A stretch of DNA of 64,000 bases, taken from NCBI RefSeq assembly GCF_001562275.1, contig NZ_CP014304.1:4898001-4962000 (forward strand), in the 5' to 3' direction. The position numbers and the translations under genes were made by a program. The notes beneath the pieces are model-generated. The model was not told the DNA's origin. It saw only the letters and a program-made list of their open reading frames with translations, and ran no database searches. Position 1 is the stretch's first letter, and each line of letters begins with the position of its first letter. Below are positions 16,977 through 26,382 of this stretch, piece by piece. This stretch comes from Hymenobacter sp. PAMC 26628 (GTDB lineage: Bacteria; Bacteroidota; Bacteroidia; Cytophagales; Hymenobacteraceae).

Positions 16977-18236
16977 ATGCTCGCCCTGCGCCTCACCTTC
17001 GAAAGCCTCCGTTTTGCTTGGGACGCCCTGCGGGGCAACGTGCTGCGCACGGTGCTCTCGCTGCTGGGCGTCACGGTGGGCATTTTTGCCATCATCGCCG
17101 TATTCGCCGTCGTCGATTCGCTGGAGGCCAACGTGCGCCACAGCATGGACTTCATCGGCGACAAGGTGATTTACGTGGGCAAGTGGCCCTGGAAGTTCGA
17201 CCCCACCCGGCCCTGGTGGAAATACTTCAACCGGCCCGTGCCCACCGAGCGCGAGTTCCGGGAGCTGCAAAAGCGCCTGGGGCCCAACAACAAGGGCGTG
17301 GCCATCTTCGTAGCCAGCGGCGGCAATACCCTCAAAGCCGCCGTCAACTCGGTGGCCGACTGTGCTTTGCAGGGCGTGAGCTACGATTACCGCATCATTA
17401 GCAACGTGCCCGTGGAGGACGGCCGTTACTTCACGCCCCAGGAAATGGCCGACGGCCGCCCCGTGGCCATCATCGGGGCCACCATCGCCGAAAACCTTTA
17501 CCCGCAGGGCCACGCCCTGGGCCAGGAGTTCAAGGTGCGCGGCGCCAAGTTCACGGTCATCGGGGTGATGAAAAAGGAGGGCAAGAACATGCTCGACACG
17601 CCCAGCAACGACGCCAACTGCCTGATTCCGTACGGGGCCTTCGCCAAGCTGTTTGCCCTGAGCGCCACCGGCATGGGGGGCCCCAGCCCGTCGCTCGGCG
17701 TGAAGGGCCGCGACGACGACCCCGGCCTGCTGAACCTGGAGTACGAGATGCAGGGCGTGATGCGCAACATCCGCGGCCTCAAGCCCCGCCAGGAAGACAA
17801 CTTCGCCCTGAACCGCCCCGAAATGATTGCCTCGGCCATCGGCAAGCTTTTCGACATCATCGGGGTGGCGGGGGCCGTTATCGGCTCGTTCGCCATTCTG
17901 GTGGGCGGCTTCGGCATCGCCAACATCATGTTCGTGTCGGTGCGCGAGCGCACCAGCATCATCGGCATCCAGAAGTCGCTGGGGGCCCAGAACTTCTTCA
18001 TCCTCTTCCAGTTCCTGTTCGAGGCTGTGTTTCTGTGCGTGATTGGCGGCGGGCTGGGCATCCTGCTGGTCTGGCTCATCACGCTGGTGCCGCAAGACTA
18101 TTTGCCGCTGTTCCTCTCGGGCGGCAACGTGGCGCTGGGCCTGCTCGTGTCGGTGGGCATCGGCATTTTGGCCGGCATTGTGCCCGCTATCATTGCCGCC
18201 AACCTCGACCCCGTGGAGGCCATCCGGGCCAAGTAA
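16977..18236 (+). CDS. MacB-like ABC transporter permease
   Basis: 419 residues: N-terminal helix (VLSLLGVTVGIFAIIAVFAV, about 25-44), a large MacB_PCD periplasmic domain (about 45-285), and three C-terminal helices of the FtsX fold (IIGVAGAVIGSFAILVGGFG, FLFEAVFLCVIGGGLGILL, LGLLVSVGIGILAGIVPAI). The motif ERTSIIGIQKSLGAQ between helices and NLDPVEAIRAK at the end are typical of MacB/LolE-like mechanotransmission permeases. No ATPase gene is adjacent, so its partner lies elsewhere. Substrate unknown; lipoprotein, toxin or drug handling are all possible. Confidence 0.9.
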   Translation: MLALRLTFESLRFAWDALRGNVLRTVLSLLGVTVGIFAIIAVFAVVDSLEANVRHSMDFIGDKVIYVGKWPWKFDPTRPWWKYFNRPVPTEREFRELQKRLGPNNKGVAIFVASGGNTLKAAVNSVADCALQGVSYDYRIISNVPVEDGRYFTPQEMADGRPVAIIGATIAENLYPQGHALGQEFKVRGAKFTVIGVMKKEGKNMLDTPSNDANCLIPYGAFAKLFALSATGMGGPSPSLGVKGRDDDPGLLNLEYEMQGVMRNIRGLKPRQEDNFALNRPEMIASAIGKLFDIIGVAGAVIGSFAILVGGFGIANIMFVSVRERTSIIGIQKSLGAQNFFILFQFLFEAVFLCVIGGGLGILLVWLITLVPQDYLPLFLSGGNVALGLLVSVGIGILAGIVPAIIAANLDPVEAIRAK

Positions 18237-18264
18237 TTGAGGGCCCTATAATGTGATAAAAGAC

Positions 18265-18384
18265 CGTCATGCTGAGCGCAGCGGAGCGGAGTCGAAGCAT
18301 CTCTCCCGCAGCAGTAAACCAATCGATTAGAATAGTTGAGCAGTAGAGATGCTTCGACTCCGCTGCGCTGCACTCAGCATGACG
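18265..18384. repeat. GTCATGC-type palindromic element, copy A
   Basis: 120 bases with 40-base arms beginning CGTCATGCTGAG, complementary apart from about three mismatches, and carrying the core GAAGCATCTC and CCCGCAGCAGTA. It fills the gap between the permease and rfaE2. Two more copies sharing arms and the CTGCTGCGGG core occur at 38.1 and 41.7 kb. Confidence 0.85.
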
Positions 18385-18406
18385 TTCAAAAATAACGTTT
18401 ATACCC

Positions 18407-18886
18407 ATGTGGACGAAAGATAAAATCCTGACCCTGGACCAGCTACCGGCCAAATTGGCCGAGTGGCGCGCCGCCGGCCGGCCCGTGGTGTTCACCAACG
18501 GCTGCTTCGATTTGCTGCACCTCGGGCACGTCGATTACCTAGAGCAGGCCCGGCACCTGGGCGGGGCCCTGGTGGTGGGCCTGAACACCGACGCCTCGGT
18601 GAGCTGCCTCAAGCCCGGCCGGCCGCTGCAAGACGAGCAGGCCCGGGCCCGCATCCTGGCCAGCCTGGCCTTCGTGGACGCGGTGGTGCTCTTCGGCGAG
18701 CCCACGCCGCGGGCCCTCATCGAGGCGGTGCGGCCCGACGTGCTGGTGAAGGGCGACGATTACGCCATCGACGGAATTGTGGGCCACGAATTCGTGTTAA
18801 ATAACGGCGGGCAAGTCCTCACCGTGCCGCTCGTGCCGGGCTACAGCACCTCGCGCATCGTGGAGAAAATCCGGCGCGGCGCCTAG
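18407..18886 (+). CDS. rfaE2: D-glycero-beta-D-manno-heptose 1-phosphate adenylyltransferase
   Basis: 159 residues, the stand-alone nucleotidyltransferase half of HldE/RfaE, which makes ADP-heptose for lipopolysaccharide. The HIGH-like motif is FTNGCFDLLHLGHVDYLEQA (about 29-48), VGLNTDASV and DVLVKGDDY follow, and the C-terminal GYSTSRIVEKIR matches the ISSTxI motif position. The kinase half (RfaE1) is not in the window. A GTCATGC-type repeat occupies the upstream gap and ends only 22 bases before the start. Confidence 0.95.
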   Translation: MWTKDKILTLDQLPAKLAEWRAAGRPVVFTNGCFDLLHLGHVDYLEQARHLGGALVVGLNTDASVSCLKPGRPLQDEQARARILASLAFVDAVVLFGEPTPRALIEAVRPDVLVKGDDYAIDGIVGHEFVLNNGGQVLTVPLVPGYSTSRIVEKIRRGA

Positions 18887-18964
18887 CCGGATTGGACCCT
18901 AATTTGCTCCGCTACCTGGGGGTCCCGGGGCCCTAATCATTCGTTTTCCTAATTCCATTTTGCC

Positions 18965-19633
18965 ATGTTTATCCTTCTGATTCTGTTGATGGCCGTGAGC
19001 TGGGGCATTCAGTGGCGCCTGCGCAGCAAGTTCAAAAAGTACGCCCAGGTGGGCTTGCAATCGGGCCTCACCGGGGCCCAAATTGCCGAGCTGATGCTGG
19101 CCGACCACGGCATTACCGACGTGCGCATCGAGAGCGTGGAGGGCAGCCTTAGCGACCACTACAACCCCGCCACCAAAACTGTGAACCTGAGCGAAGGCGT
19201 GTACGCCGAACGCAGCGCCGCCGCCGCCGCCGTGGCCGCCCACGAATGCGGCCACGCCGTGCAGCACGCTACAGCGTATTCCATGCTCCAGTTCCGCTCG
19301 GCCATGGTGCCGGCCCTCAGCGCCGTGTCGCGCTTCATGCCGATGATCCTGCTGGCGGGCGTCCTGATGCTGCGCTTCAACGCCATTCCGCTGCTGGTGG
19401 GCATCGCCTTGTTCGCGCTGGCTACCCTGTTCTCGTTCGTTACGCTGCCCGTCGAGTTCGACGCCTCGCGCCGGGCCCTGGCTTGGATGGACAAGCGCGG
19501 CGTGGTGACCGTGCAGGAGCACGCCATGGCCAAAGACGCCCTCTGGTGGGCCGCCATGACCTACGTGGTGGCGGCCATCAGTTCGCTGGCCACGCTGCTC
19601 TACTACGTGATGATTTTTATGCGCCGCCGCTAG
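18965..19633 (+). CDS. YugP-like zinc membrane protease
   Basis: 222 residues with one N-terminal helix (FILLILLMAVSWGIQW), the zinc motif AAHECGHAVQHATAY (HExxH-like with HECGH, about residue 92) and two to three C-terminal helices. The order is that of the neutral zinc metallopeptidase family represented by Bacillus YugP (PF04298). A probable third ligand lies in VEFDASRRAL. Physiological substrates of the family are unknown. A strong terminator follows. Confidence 0.88.
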   Translation: MFILLILLMAVSWGIQWRLRSKFKKYAQVGLQSGLTGAQIAELMLADHGITDVRIESVEGSLSDHYNPATKTVNLSEGVYAERSAAAAAVAAHECGHAVQHATAYSMLQFRSAMVPALSAVSRFMPMILLAGVLMLRFNAIPLLVGIALFALATLFSFVTLPVEFDASRRALAWMDKRGVVTVQEHAMAKDALWWAAMTYVVAAISSLATLLYYVMIFMRRR

Positions 19634-19658
19634 TTTTTGCGGCCGGTTTCGCCTTCGG

Positions 19659-19694
19659 TAAGCCCCGGTTCTGCGCAGCAGGGCCGGGGCTTTT
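19659..19694 (+). terminator. intrinsic terminator after YugP-like gene
   Basis: Arms AGCCCCGG / CCGGGGCT, 15-base loop, then TTTT. Confidence 0.75.
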
Positions 19695-19737
19695 GCGTGG
19701 GCCAACGCCGGGGCCCTGGGGCCCGTTAAGGCTGGGT

Positions 19738-20031
19738 ATGAGCGATTCTCCCACGCTATTGCTGCGCGTAGCCGCCGCTTGGGCCGTGCCCGGCCTGGGC
19801 CTACTGGCCCTGCCCGCTGGCCCCGACGGGGCCCTGCGCGCCCACGCCCTGCATACCGCCCTGCCCATCGAAGCCCGCCTGCCTGGGGGCCCCACCGCCG
19901 GCGGCACGGCCACGGTGGAGGAGATTGAGCGCGAAGGCGTAGCCTCCTACGGCCTGCTGCTGGACCTGGGGGCCCTAGTGACGGTGCCGCCGGGCACCGA
20001 AATATGGCAAATGCCGGACCCGCCGCTGTAG
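19738..20031 (+). CDS. hypothetical protein
   Basis: 97 residues from ATG, not recognised. The first 25 residues are hydrophobic (LLLRVAAAWAVPGLGLLALP) and could be a signal anchor. The remainder is acidic and Gly/Pro rich, with IEEIEREGVASY-like sequence and TVPPGTEIWQMPDPP at the end. Codon use matches the neighbours (strong C/G third positions), supporting a real gene. It stands between a terminator and an AT-rich gap, so it is probably monocistronic. Confidence 0.5.
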   Translation: MSDSPTLLLRVAAAWAVPGLGLLALPAGPDGALRAHALHTALPIEARLPGGPTAGGTATVEEIEREGVASYGLLLDLGALVTVPPGTEIWQMPDPPL

Positions 20032-20099
20032 TAAAACGATTGCCACTAGCCCCCGTCCGTTCGCAGCGGGGTGCCGGCGGCCAGGCCTTAGTCGTCTCA

Positions 20100-20165
20100 G
20101 CAGGAAGCAGTATTTTTTGACATTTAGTAGGATTAAATAAATATTGTATAATATATATTAACTAC
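20100..20165. other. AT-rich island upstream of LuxR regulator
   Basis: About 60 bases of nearly pure A/T (TTTTTTGACATTTAGTAGG, then ATTGTATAATATATATTAAC) interrupt GC-rich DNA. TTGACA and TATAAT are both present but 24 bases apart, too far for a standard promoter. It may be an upstream promoter region or bend. Confidence 0.4.
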
Positions 20166-20251
20166 TTTGGGGCGTCTTTTCACTCACAACCGCCAGGCGC
20201 TGCCACTTTGCTGGCGCGGAGCCGCAGCGGAAAAGCTTCCTTGCCTTTGCG

Positions 20252-20872
20252 ATGACTGTTTCTCCTCCGGCGGTCCTGCTCGTGGCCGCGCCTAGCCTGC
20301 TGCGGCAGGGCCTGTTGGGGCTGTTGCGCCAGCGGTGGCCCCAGCTGCTACTCACCCTCACCGCCGACGCCACGCAGGTGGCCGCGCTGGTGGCCCGCCG
20401 CCCCTTCGGCGCGCTGGTGCTCGACGGGGCCCTGCCCGGGCTGGCGCTGCCCCGCCTGCTGGCCCAGGTGCGCCAGGTGCGCCCCGCCCAGCGCCTGCTG
20501 GTGCTGGCCGATGCCCGCCAACCCGCCCCGCCAGAGGGGCCCGGCCTGCCGCTGGTGCTGCCCCGCCACGTGCTGCCCCAGGCCTTGGCCGCCGCCCTGG
20601 CCCCTTGGCTGGAAGACGCTGCCAACTCCGCCAGCGGGCCGGCCGCCGTGCGCCCGGCCCGGGCCCCCGCGGTGGCCACCGGCTTCAGCCCCCGCGAGCT
20701 GGAAGTGCTGCGCTTGGTAGTGGACGACTACTGCAACCGGGAAATTGCCGGCCACCTCTACCTGAGCGTGCGCACCGTGGAAAGCCACCGCCGCGCCCTG
20801 CTCCAAAAATCGGGGGCCCGCACGCTGGTGGGGCTGGTGGCGTGGGCCCTGCGCGCGGGCATGGTGACGTGA
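20252..20872 (+). CDS. LuxR-type response regulator-like transcription factor
   Basis: 206 residues. The C-terminal half is a clear LuxR/NarL helix-turn-helix (FSPRELEVLRLVVDDYCNRE, IAGHLYLSVRTVESHRRALL). The N-terminal ~125 residues have a receiver-like hydrophobic pattern: VLLVAAPSLLRQGLLGLLRQ, then LVLDGALPGL with the only candidate phospho-acceptor Asp. The acidic pair normally found near the N-terminus is missing (AAPS), so phosphorylation is doubtful and the receiver may be degenerate. No histidine kinase is adjacent. Targets unknown. Confidence 0.83.
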   Translation: MTVSPPAVLLVAAPSLLRQGLLGLLRQRWPQLLLTLTADATQVAALVARRPFGALVLDGALPGLALPRLLAQVRQVRPAQRLLVLADARQPAPPEGPGLPLVLPRHVLPQALAAALAPWLEDAANSASGPAAVRPARAPAVATGFSPRELEVLRLVVDDYCNREIAGHLYLSVRTVESHRRALLQKSGARTLVGLVAWALRAGMVT

Positions 20873-21031
20873 CGATTAGCAACTGCGGGGCCAGGTATTC
20901 GGTAGAAGGCGGTGTTTTGCAGCATAATTCGCTTGTCCCGTCGGTGCTGGTCTAACGTGGAGCGCCGCGCCGGGGCCCGTGCTGGGTAAAGGGGGATTAA
21001 TTTTTTCTCGACGCATCATGCCAACAAAAAA

Positions 21032-21991
21032 ATGCTAGCGGCTGCGCTCAAAAGTGCCGCCGCTCAGGCCCAGCAGGTGCTGGCGCTGCGCGACCAAGCC
21101 CTGCAAACCCGGCAAGCCGTGCTGAAAAAGCGCGCCAACCAACCAGCCGGCGCGCGCCTGGCAACGCGGGCCCCGGCCCCCGCGCTGCCGCCCGCGGCGC
21201 AGGCGTTCGTCGCCGCCTTTGGGGGCCTGCCCAGCGCCGGCATCTTGGTGGCCGAGGGCGACTCGTGGTTTGACTACCCGGGCACCGACATTCTAAAGCA
21301 ACTCGAAAACCAGCACGGCTTCGAAGTTGAATCGGTGACGCACCGGGGCGACCCCGTGGAGGCCATGGCTTACGAGGGCGGCCAGCTTCAGGCCTTTGCC
21401 CGCACCCTGGAAAACGTGCTGCTGCGGCGCGGGGTACTGCCGCGGGCCATTCTGCTTTCCGGCGGGGGCAACGACGTGGCCGGCACCGACTTCCACGTGC
21501 TGCTGAACCACGCCGAATCGGCGGCGCCGGGCCTGAACGAAACCATCGTCCGGGGCCTCATCGAAGAGCGGCTGCAAGCGGCCTACGTCAACATTCTGGC
21601 CACCGTGACACACATCTGCGTGGCGCGCACGGGCCAGCCGCTGCCCATCCTACTGCACGGCTACGACTACCCCGTGCCCGACGGCCGGGGCTTCTGGGGT
21701 GGCTGGGGCCCCTTGCCCGGCCCGTGGCTGGCCCCCGGCTTCGAGCAAAAAGGCTACCACGACCTGGTGCAGCGCAAAGCCCTGATCCGGCAGCTCATCG
21801 ATGCCTTCAACGTGATGCTGGCCGAGGTAGTAGCCCGGCCCGAATTTGCCCACGTGCAGTACGTGGACCTGCGCGGCACCCTGCCCACCGACGGCGCCTA
21901 CCGCAACTGGTGGGCCAACGAGCTGCACCCCAGCCCCAAAGGCTTCGGCCGCGTGGCCGACCGGTTTGCGGCGCTGCTGGTGCCGGCGTAG
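21032..21991 (+). CDS. SGNH/GDSL-type hydrolase
   Basis: 319 residues. Block I is AEGDSWFDYPG (catalytic Ser, about residue 76), the block with Asn is LLSGGGNDVAG and the C-terminal Asp/His pair is in ANELHPSPKGF, replacing the common DxxH by ELHPS. Start is the ATG giving MLAAALKSAA; another ATG 14 bases upstream reads only MPTKKC before TAG, and the run of seven A between them means one extra base would fuse the two. No signal peptide is seen, so it is probably cytoplasmic. The N-terminal 55 residues are Ala/Gln rich and helical. The stop is TAG followed by GGCCCC. Confidence 0.82.
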   Translation: MLAAALKSAAAQAQQVLALRDQALQTRQAVLKKRANQPAGARLATRAPAPALPPAAQAFVAAFGGLPSAGILVAEGDSWFDYPGTDILKQLENQHGFEVESVTHRGDPVEAMAYEGGQLQAFARTLENVLLRRGVLPRAILLSGGGNDVAGTDFHVLLNHAESAAPGLNETIVRGLIEERLQAAYVNILATVTHICVARTGQPLPILLHGYDYPVPDGRGFWGGWGPLPGPWLAPGFEQKGYHDLVQRKALIRQLIDAFNVMLAEVVARPEFAHVQYVDLRGTLPTDGAYRNWWANELHPSPKGFGRVADRFAALLVPA

Positions 21992-22102
21992 GGCCCCCGT
22001 TACTGGCTTGCCACGCCGGTGCCGGGCCCTGCGCGGGCAGCAAGTAGCCGCCGGGCCCCTCCTGTCGACATCGTTTGTTCTCACCCTCAATATTTTGTCG
22101 CC

Positions 22103-22618
22103 ATGAGAAAATGTGTCCTCTTTCTGCTCGCCGCCGCTGGCTGGTGCGGGTTCAGTAGCTGCGCCGGCTACCGAATCAAAAAAGTCGACGCCGCAGACAC
22201 CACTACCGAAGGCCTGCGCTACTGCCGCTCGGCGCCCTACCTGTTGGTGAGTTCGGTGAGCACCCCGGCTGCAGAAACTGCCGCCGCCACGGTGGCCTAC
22301 CAAGTAGTGTATCTGCCCGACCCGGCCCAGACCTACGTCATCCAGCGGCACGGCGGGCTAGGCACCGTCAACGTCACGGCGGCTCTCACCGAGAGCGGGT
22401 TGCTCACCCAATTTGGCGGCGCCACCGATTCAAAGGTGCCTAACCTCATCACGGCCATCGGCGGCGTCTTGCCCAGCGTGACAGGCTTAAAAGTGCGGGC
22501 TCAGGAGAATGGGGCTTCCGCCGTGCCCGCGCCGCGGCTCTACAAAATATTGTTCGAGGCGGGTAATGCGGCCGGTATTAGGCTCGTGGAAGTTCAGACA
22601 GGCACTGCCAGTAAATGA
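22103..22618 (+). CDS. lipoprotein of unknown function
   Basis: 171 residues from the ATG giving MRKCVLFLLAAAG. Lipobox GFSSC followed by AGYRIKKVDAAD. The mature part has YLLVSSVS and a long beta-rich stretch, VAYQVVYLPDPAQTYVIQRH, then GGLGTVNVTAALTESGLLTQ. Not recognised as a named family. It follows the SGNH hydrolase by about 110 bases on the same strand and may belong with it. A TATTTTG element ends five bases before the start. A convergent terminator follows. Confidence 0.7.
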   Translation: MRKCVLFLLAAAGWCGFSSCAGYRIKKVDAADTTTEGLRYCRSAPYLLVSSVSTPAAETAAATVAYQVVYLPDPAQTYVIQRHGGLGTVNVTAALTESGLLTQFGGATDSKVPNLITAIGGVLPSVTGLKVRAQENGASAVPAPRLYKILFEAGNAAGIRLVEVQTGTASK

Positions 22619-22645
22619 GTTATCGCCCGCTTTTAGGCGCGTAGC

Positions 22646-22681
22646 AAAAAAATAGCGCGAACCGGGTAGGTTCGCGCTATT
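22646..22681. terminator. strong terminator between lipoprotein and ettA
   Basis: Perfect 13-base arms AATAGCGCGAACC / GGTTCGCGCTATT with a 5-base loop. On the minus strand the stem runs into seven U, so it mainly serves ettA, but it lies between convergent genes. Confidence 0.85.
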
Positions 22682-22712
22682 GCGTTGGTGCACCGGGTGG
22701 CTCCTTGGGGCC

Positions 22713-24377
<1,665 letters not shown>

Positions 24378-24567
24378 GGGCAGGGACGAAAGAAGGAAAA
24401 GGGGAACGGAAAAAACAAAGAACGGCAGCCCGCCCGGTAAACCGGCCCGCCCGGGGCCCCATGCCAGGGCAAGTTGTGTTTCCCGCGCGGCCGTTTTCAC
24501 GTAAACTTGTAATTTCTGGCCGTTTCGTGCGGCCACTGCCCTTCTTATTGCCTCAAATTCCTGCCTG

Positions 24568-24575
24568 TACTTTTC
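24568..24575 (+). promoter_or_regulatory. TACTTTTC element two bases from the DUF349 gene start
   Basis: TAnnTTTG-like element almost abutting the ATG, consistent with a leaderless transcript. Confidence 0.45.
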
Positions 24576-24577
24576 TT

Positions 24578-25894
24578 ATGGAACCAACCGACCACTTGCT
24601 GGCTGCCGCGCAGCGCTTCGGCTACGTGGCCGACGGCGAAGTGTGGCTGCGCCCGGTGTTGGGCCAGCCCGCCCGCCGCGTGGGCCTGGTGAAGGAGTCG
24701 GACGCCGACGCCCTCACTTACTTCGCCCGTCGCTTCGAGGCCTTCCAGGCCAAAGTCGACGAGCTGCTGGACCGCATGGCGGCCAGCGACAACCAGGGCT
24801 CCTTCCTGATGAAGGTGCTGCACCTCAAGGAGCAAACCCTAGCCTTCGACGCGCTGGGCGACTTTGCGGCCCTGCGCCACCGGCTGGAGGCCGCCGAGGC
24901 CGCCGTAGCTGTGGGCGTGGCCCGCAACCGCGAAAAAAACCTGGCCACCAAAATCGGCTTCGTGGAAGAGGCCGAAGCCCTGCGCGAGAGCGTGGAGTGG
25001 GTGTCGGCCAGCGAAAAAGTGAAGGACCTGCGCCAGGGCTGGCTCAAAACCGGGCCCGTGGACAAGGCCCGGGCCGACGAGCTGGAGGCGCGCTTCCAGG
25101 CCGCCATCCAGGTGTTTTTCGACCGCCGCCGCGCCTTCCAGGCCGATAAAAAGGCCATGGCCAACCGCGCCGTGAACCGCTACCGCGACCTGGTGCTGCA
25201 AGCCGAGCAGCTCAAAGATTCGCCGCAGTTCGAGGTGGCCTCGCGCCAGCTCAAACAGCTCCAGCAAACCTGGCGCGAAGTGGGCGGCAACCTGCCCAAA
25301 AAGCAGGCCGCCGAGCTGTGGTCGCGCTTCCGCGGGGCCAACAATTACTTTTTCGAGCGCCTCAAGCATCATGTGGAAAGCCAGCGCGCCGCGGGGCCCC
25401 ACGCCGGGGCCCCCGGCTCGCCCGAGGAGCTGCTGGCCCGCAAGCGCGCCTTGGCCGAGCGCGCCGAGGCCCTGCTGAACGTGGCCCCGCAGGAAGCCAT
25501 CCAGCAGGCCAAAAACCTGCAAACCGAGTGGAAGCAAGTGGGCACCGTGCGCGGCGAGGAGTCGGACCGCATCTGGCAGCGCTTCATGTTGGCCTGCGAC
25601 AAAGTATTCGAGCTGAGCGCCTTGGAGTACCACCTGCGCAAGCGCCCGCTGCCCGAGGGCGGGGCCCCCGGCGGGCGGGCCCAGTTGCGGGCCGCTGCCC
25701 TACGCGAGCTGCTAATAACCGACGCCGAGGAGCTGGAAACGCTACGCGGCAACTTCGACAACCTGGCCGCCACGCCCGCCAACGAGGGGTTTCGGCAGCT
25801 GCTGCAAACCAAAATTCGCTCGCTGGAGCGGAAAGTGCGCACCAAAAACGATTTGATTGTGCTTTTCGACCAACAGGCCCGCAAACTGGCTTAA
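24578..25894 (+). CDS. DUF349 domain protein
   Basis: 438 residues from the ATG giving MEPTDHLLAAA; a longer open frame upstream precedes the promoter element. Highly helical, with two or three DUF349 repeats marked by KVKDLRQGWLKTGPVDKARA, LKQLQQTWREVGGNLPKKQA and AKNLQTEWKQVGTVRGEESD, each a W..(V/T)G motif followed by a WxRF-type helix. Proteins of this kind are common in Bacteroidota; function is not established. No signal or membrane segment, so cytoplasmic. It is divergent from ettA. Confidence 0.88.
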   Translation: MEPTDHLLAAAQRFGYVADGEVWLRPVLGQPARRVGLVKESDADALTYFARRFEAFQAKVDELLDRMAASDNQGSFLMKVLHLKEQTLAFDALGDFAALRHRLEAAEAAVAVGVARNREKNLATKIGFVEEAEALRESVEWVSASEKVKDLRQGWLKTGPVDKARADELEARFQAAIQVFFDRRRAFQADKKAMANRAVNRYRDLVLQAEQLKDSPQFEVASRQLKQLQQTWREVGGNLPKKQAAELWSRFRGANNYFFERLKHHVESQRAAGPHAGAPGSPEELLARKRALAERAEALLNVAPQEAIQQAKNLQTEWKQVGTVRGEESDRIWQRFMLACDKVFELSALEYHLRKRPLPEGGAPGGRAQLRAAALRELLITDAEELETLRGNFDNLAATPANEGFRQLLQTKIRSLERKVRTKNDLIVLFDQQARKLA

Positions 25895-25960
25895 CTTTTG
25901 ACTGCGGTTTACGTTGGCGGAAACGCGAAGCTTCTACCGTATTTATTCGGGCTTTGCGCC

Positions 25961-25968
25961 TACCTTCG
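25961..25968 (+). promoter_or_regulatory. TACCTTCG -7-like element of DUF2795 gene
   Basis: Element 25 bases before the start; the same TACCTTCG variant precedes the phosphorylase gene at 50.3 kb. Confidence 0.45.
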
Positions 25969-25993
25969 CTCAACTCTTTATTTTCCTTTTACT

Positions 25994-26215
25994 ATGTACT
26001 GGACCCTCGAACTGGCCTCCTACCTGGAAGACGCCCCTTGGCCCGCCACCAAAGACGAATTGATCGACTTCTCCATCCGCTCGGGCGCGCCCATGGAAGT
26101 GGTAGAAAACCTCCAGGGCCTGGAAGACGACGGCCAGCCCTACGAGAGCATCGAGGAAGTGTGGCCTGACTACCCCACCAAGGAGGATTTTATGTTCAAC
26201 GAGGACGAATATTAA
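25994..26215 (+). CDS. DUF2795-type small acidic protein
   Basis: 73 residues from the ATG giving MYWTLELASYL. Strongly acidic, containing PATKDELIDFSIRSGAPMEV then VENLQGLEDDGQPYESIEEV and YPTKEDFMFNEDEY. The sequence fits the DUF2795-like small proteins that are very conserved in Bacteroidota; no function is known. It has its own TACCTTCG promoter-like element and is followed by an AT-rich palindrome. Confidence 0.85.
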   Translation: MYWTLELASYLEDAPWPATKDELIDFSIRSGAPMEVVENLQGLEDDGQPYESIEEVWPDYPTKEDFMFNEDEY

Positions 26216-26218
26216 GGT

Positions 26219-26318
26219 AATTAAAAATTAAAAATGACGAATTAAAAATTCGTGCTAAAAAGAATGATTTGCTCTCTTTAGCGCAAATTTTTAATTCTTC
26301 ATTTTTAATTTTTAATTC
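26219..26318. repeat. AATTAAAAATT-type AT-rich palindrome
   Basis: The left arm (TAATTAAAAATTAAAAATGA, 26219 on) and the right arm (AATTTTTAATTCTTCATTTT, then TAATTTTTAATTC) are imperfect complements around a 30-base centre. It directly abuts a perfect GC-rich hairpin. Confidence 0.7.
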
Positions 26319-26382
26319 AAAAAAGGAAGGAGTAGGGCCCCGGGTTTCGCCAGAAACCCGGGGCCCTACTCCTTCCTTTTTT
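26319..26382. terminator. perfect 30-bp hairpin overlapping the end of crtY
   Basis: Arms 26319-26348 and 26353-26382 are perfectly complementary around a 4-base loop, with A6/T6 outer ends and a GGGCCCCGGG inner part. It can terminate transcription on either strand. The crtY stop codon and its last four codons lie in one arm. Confidence 0.85.

Noticed and set aside
20110-20160. TTGACA and TATAAT as a classical sigma-70 promoter
   Set aside because: The two boxes are 24 bases apart, too far, and Bacteroidota use TAnnTTTG-type promoters.
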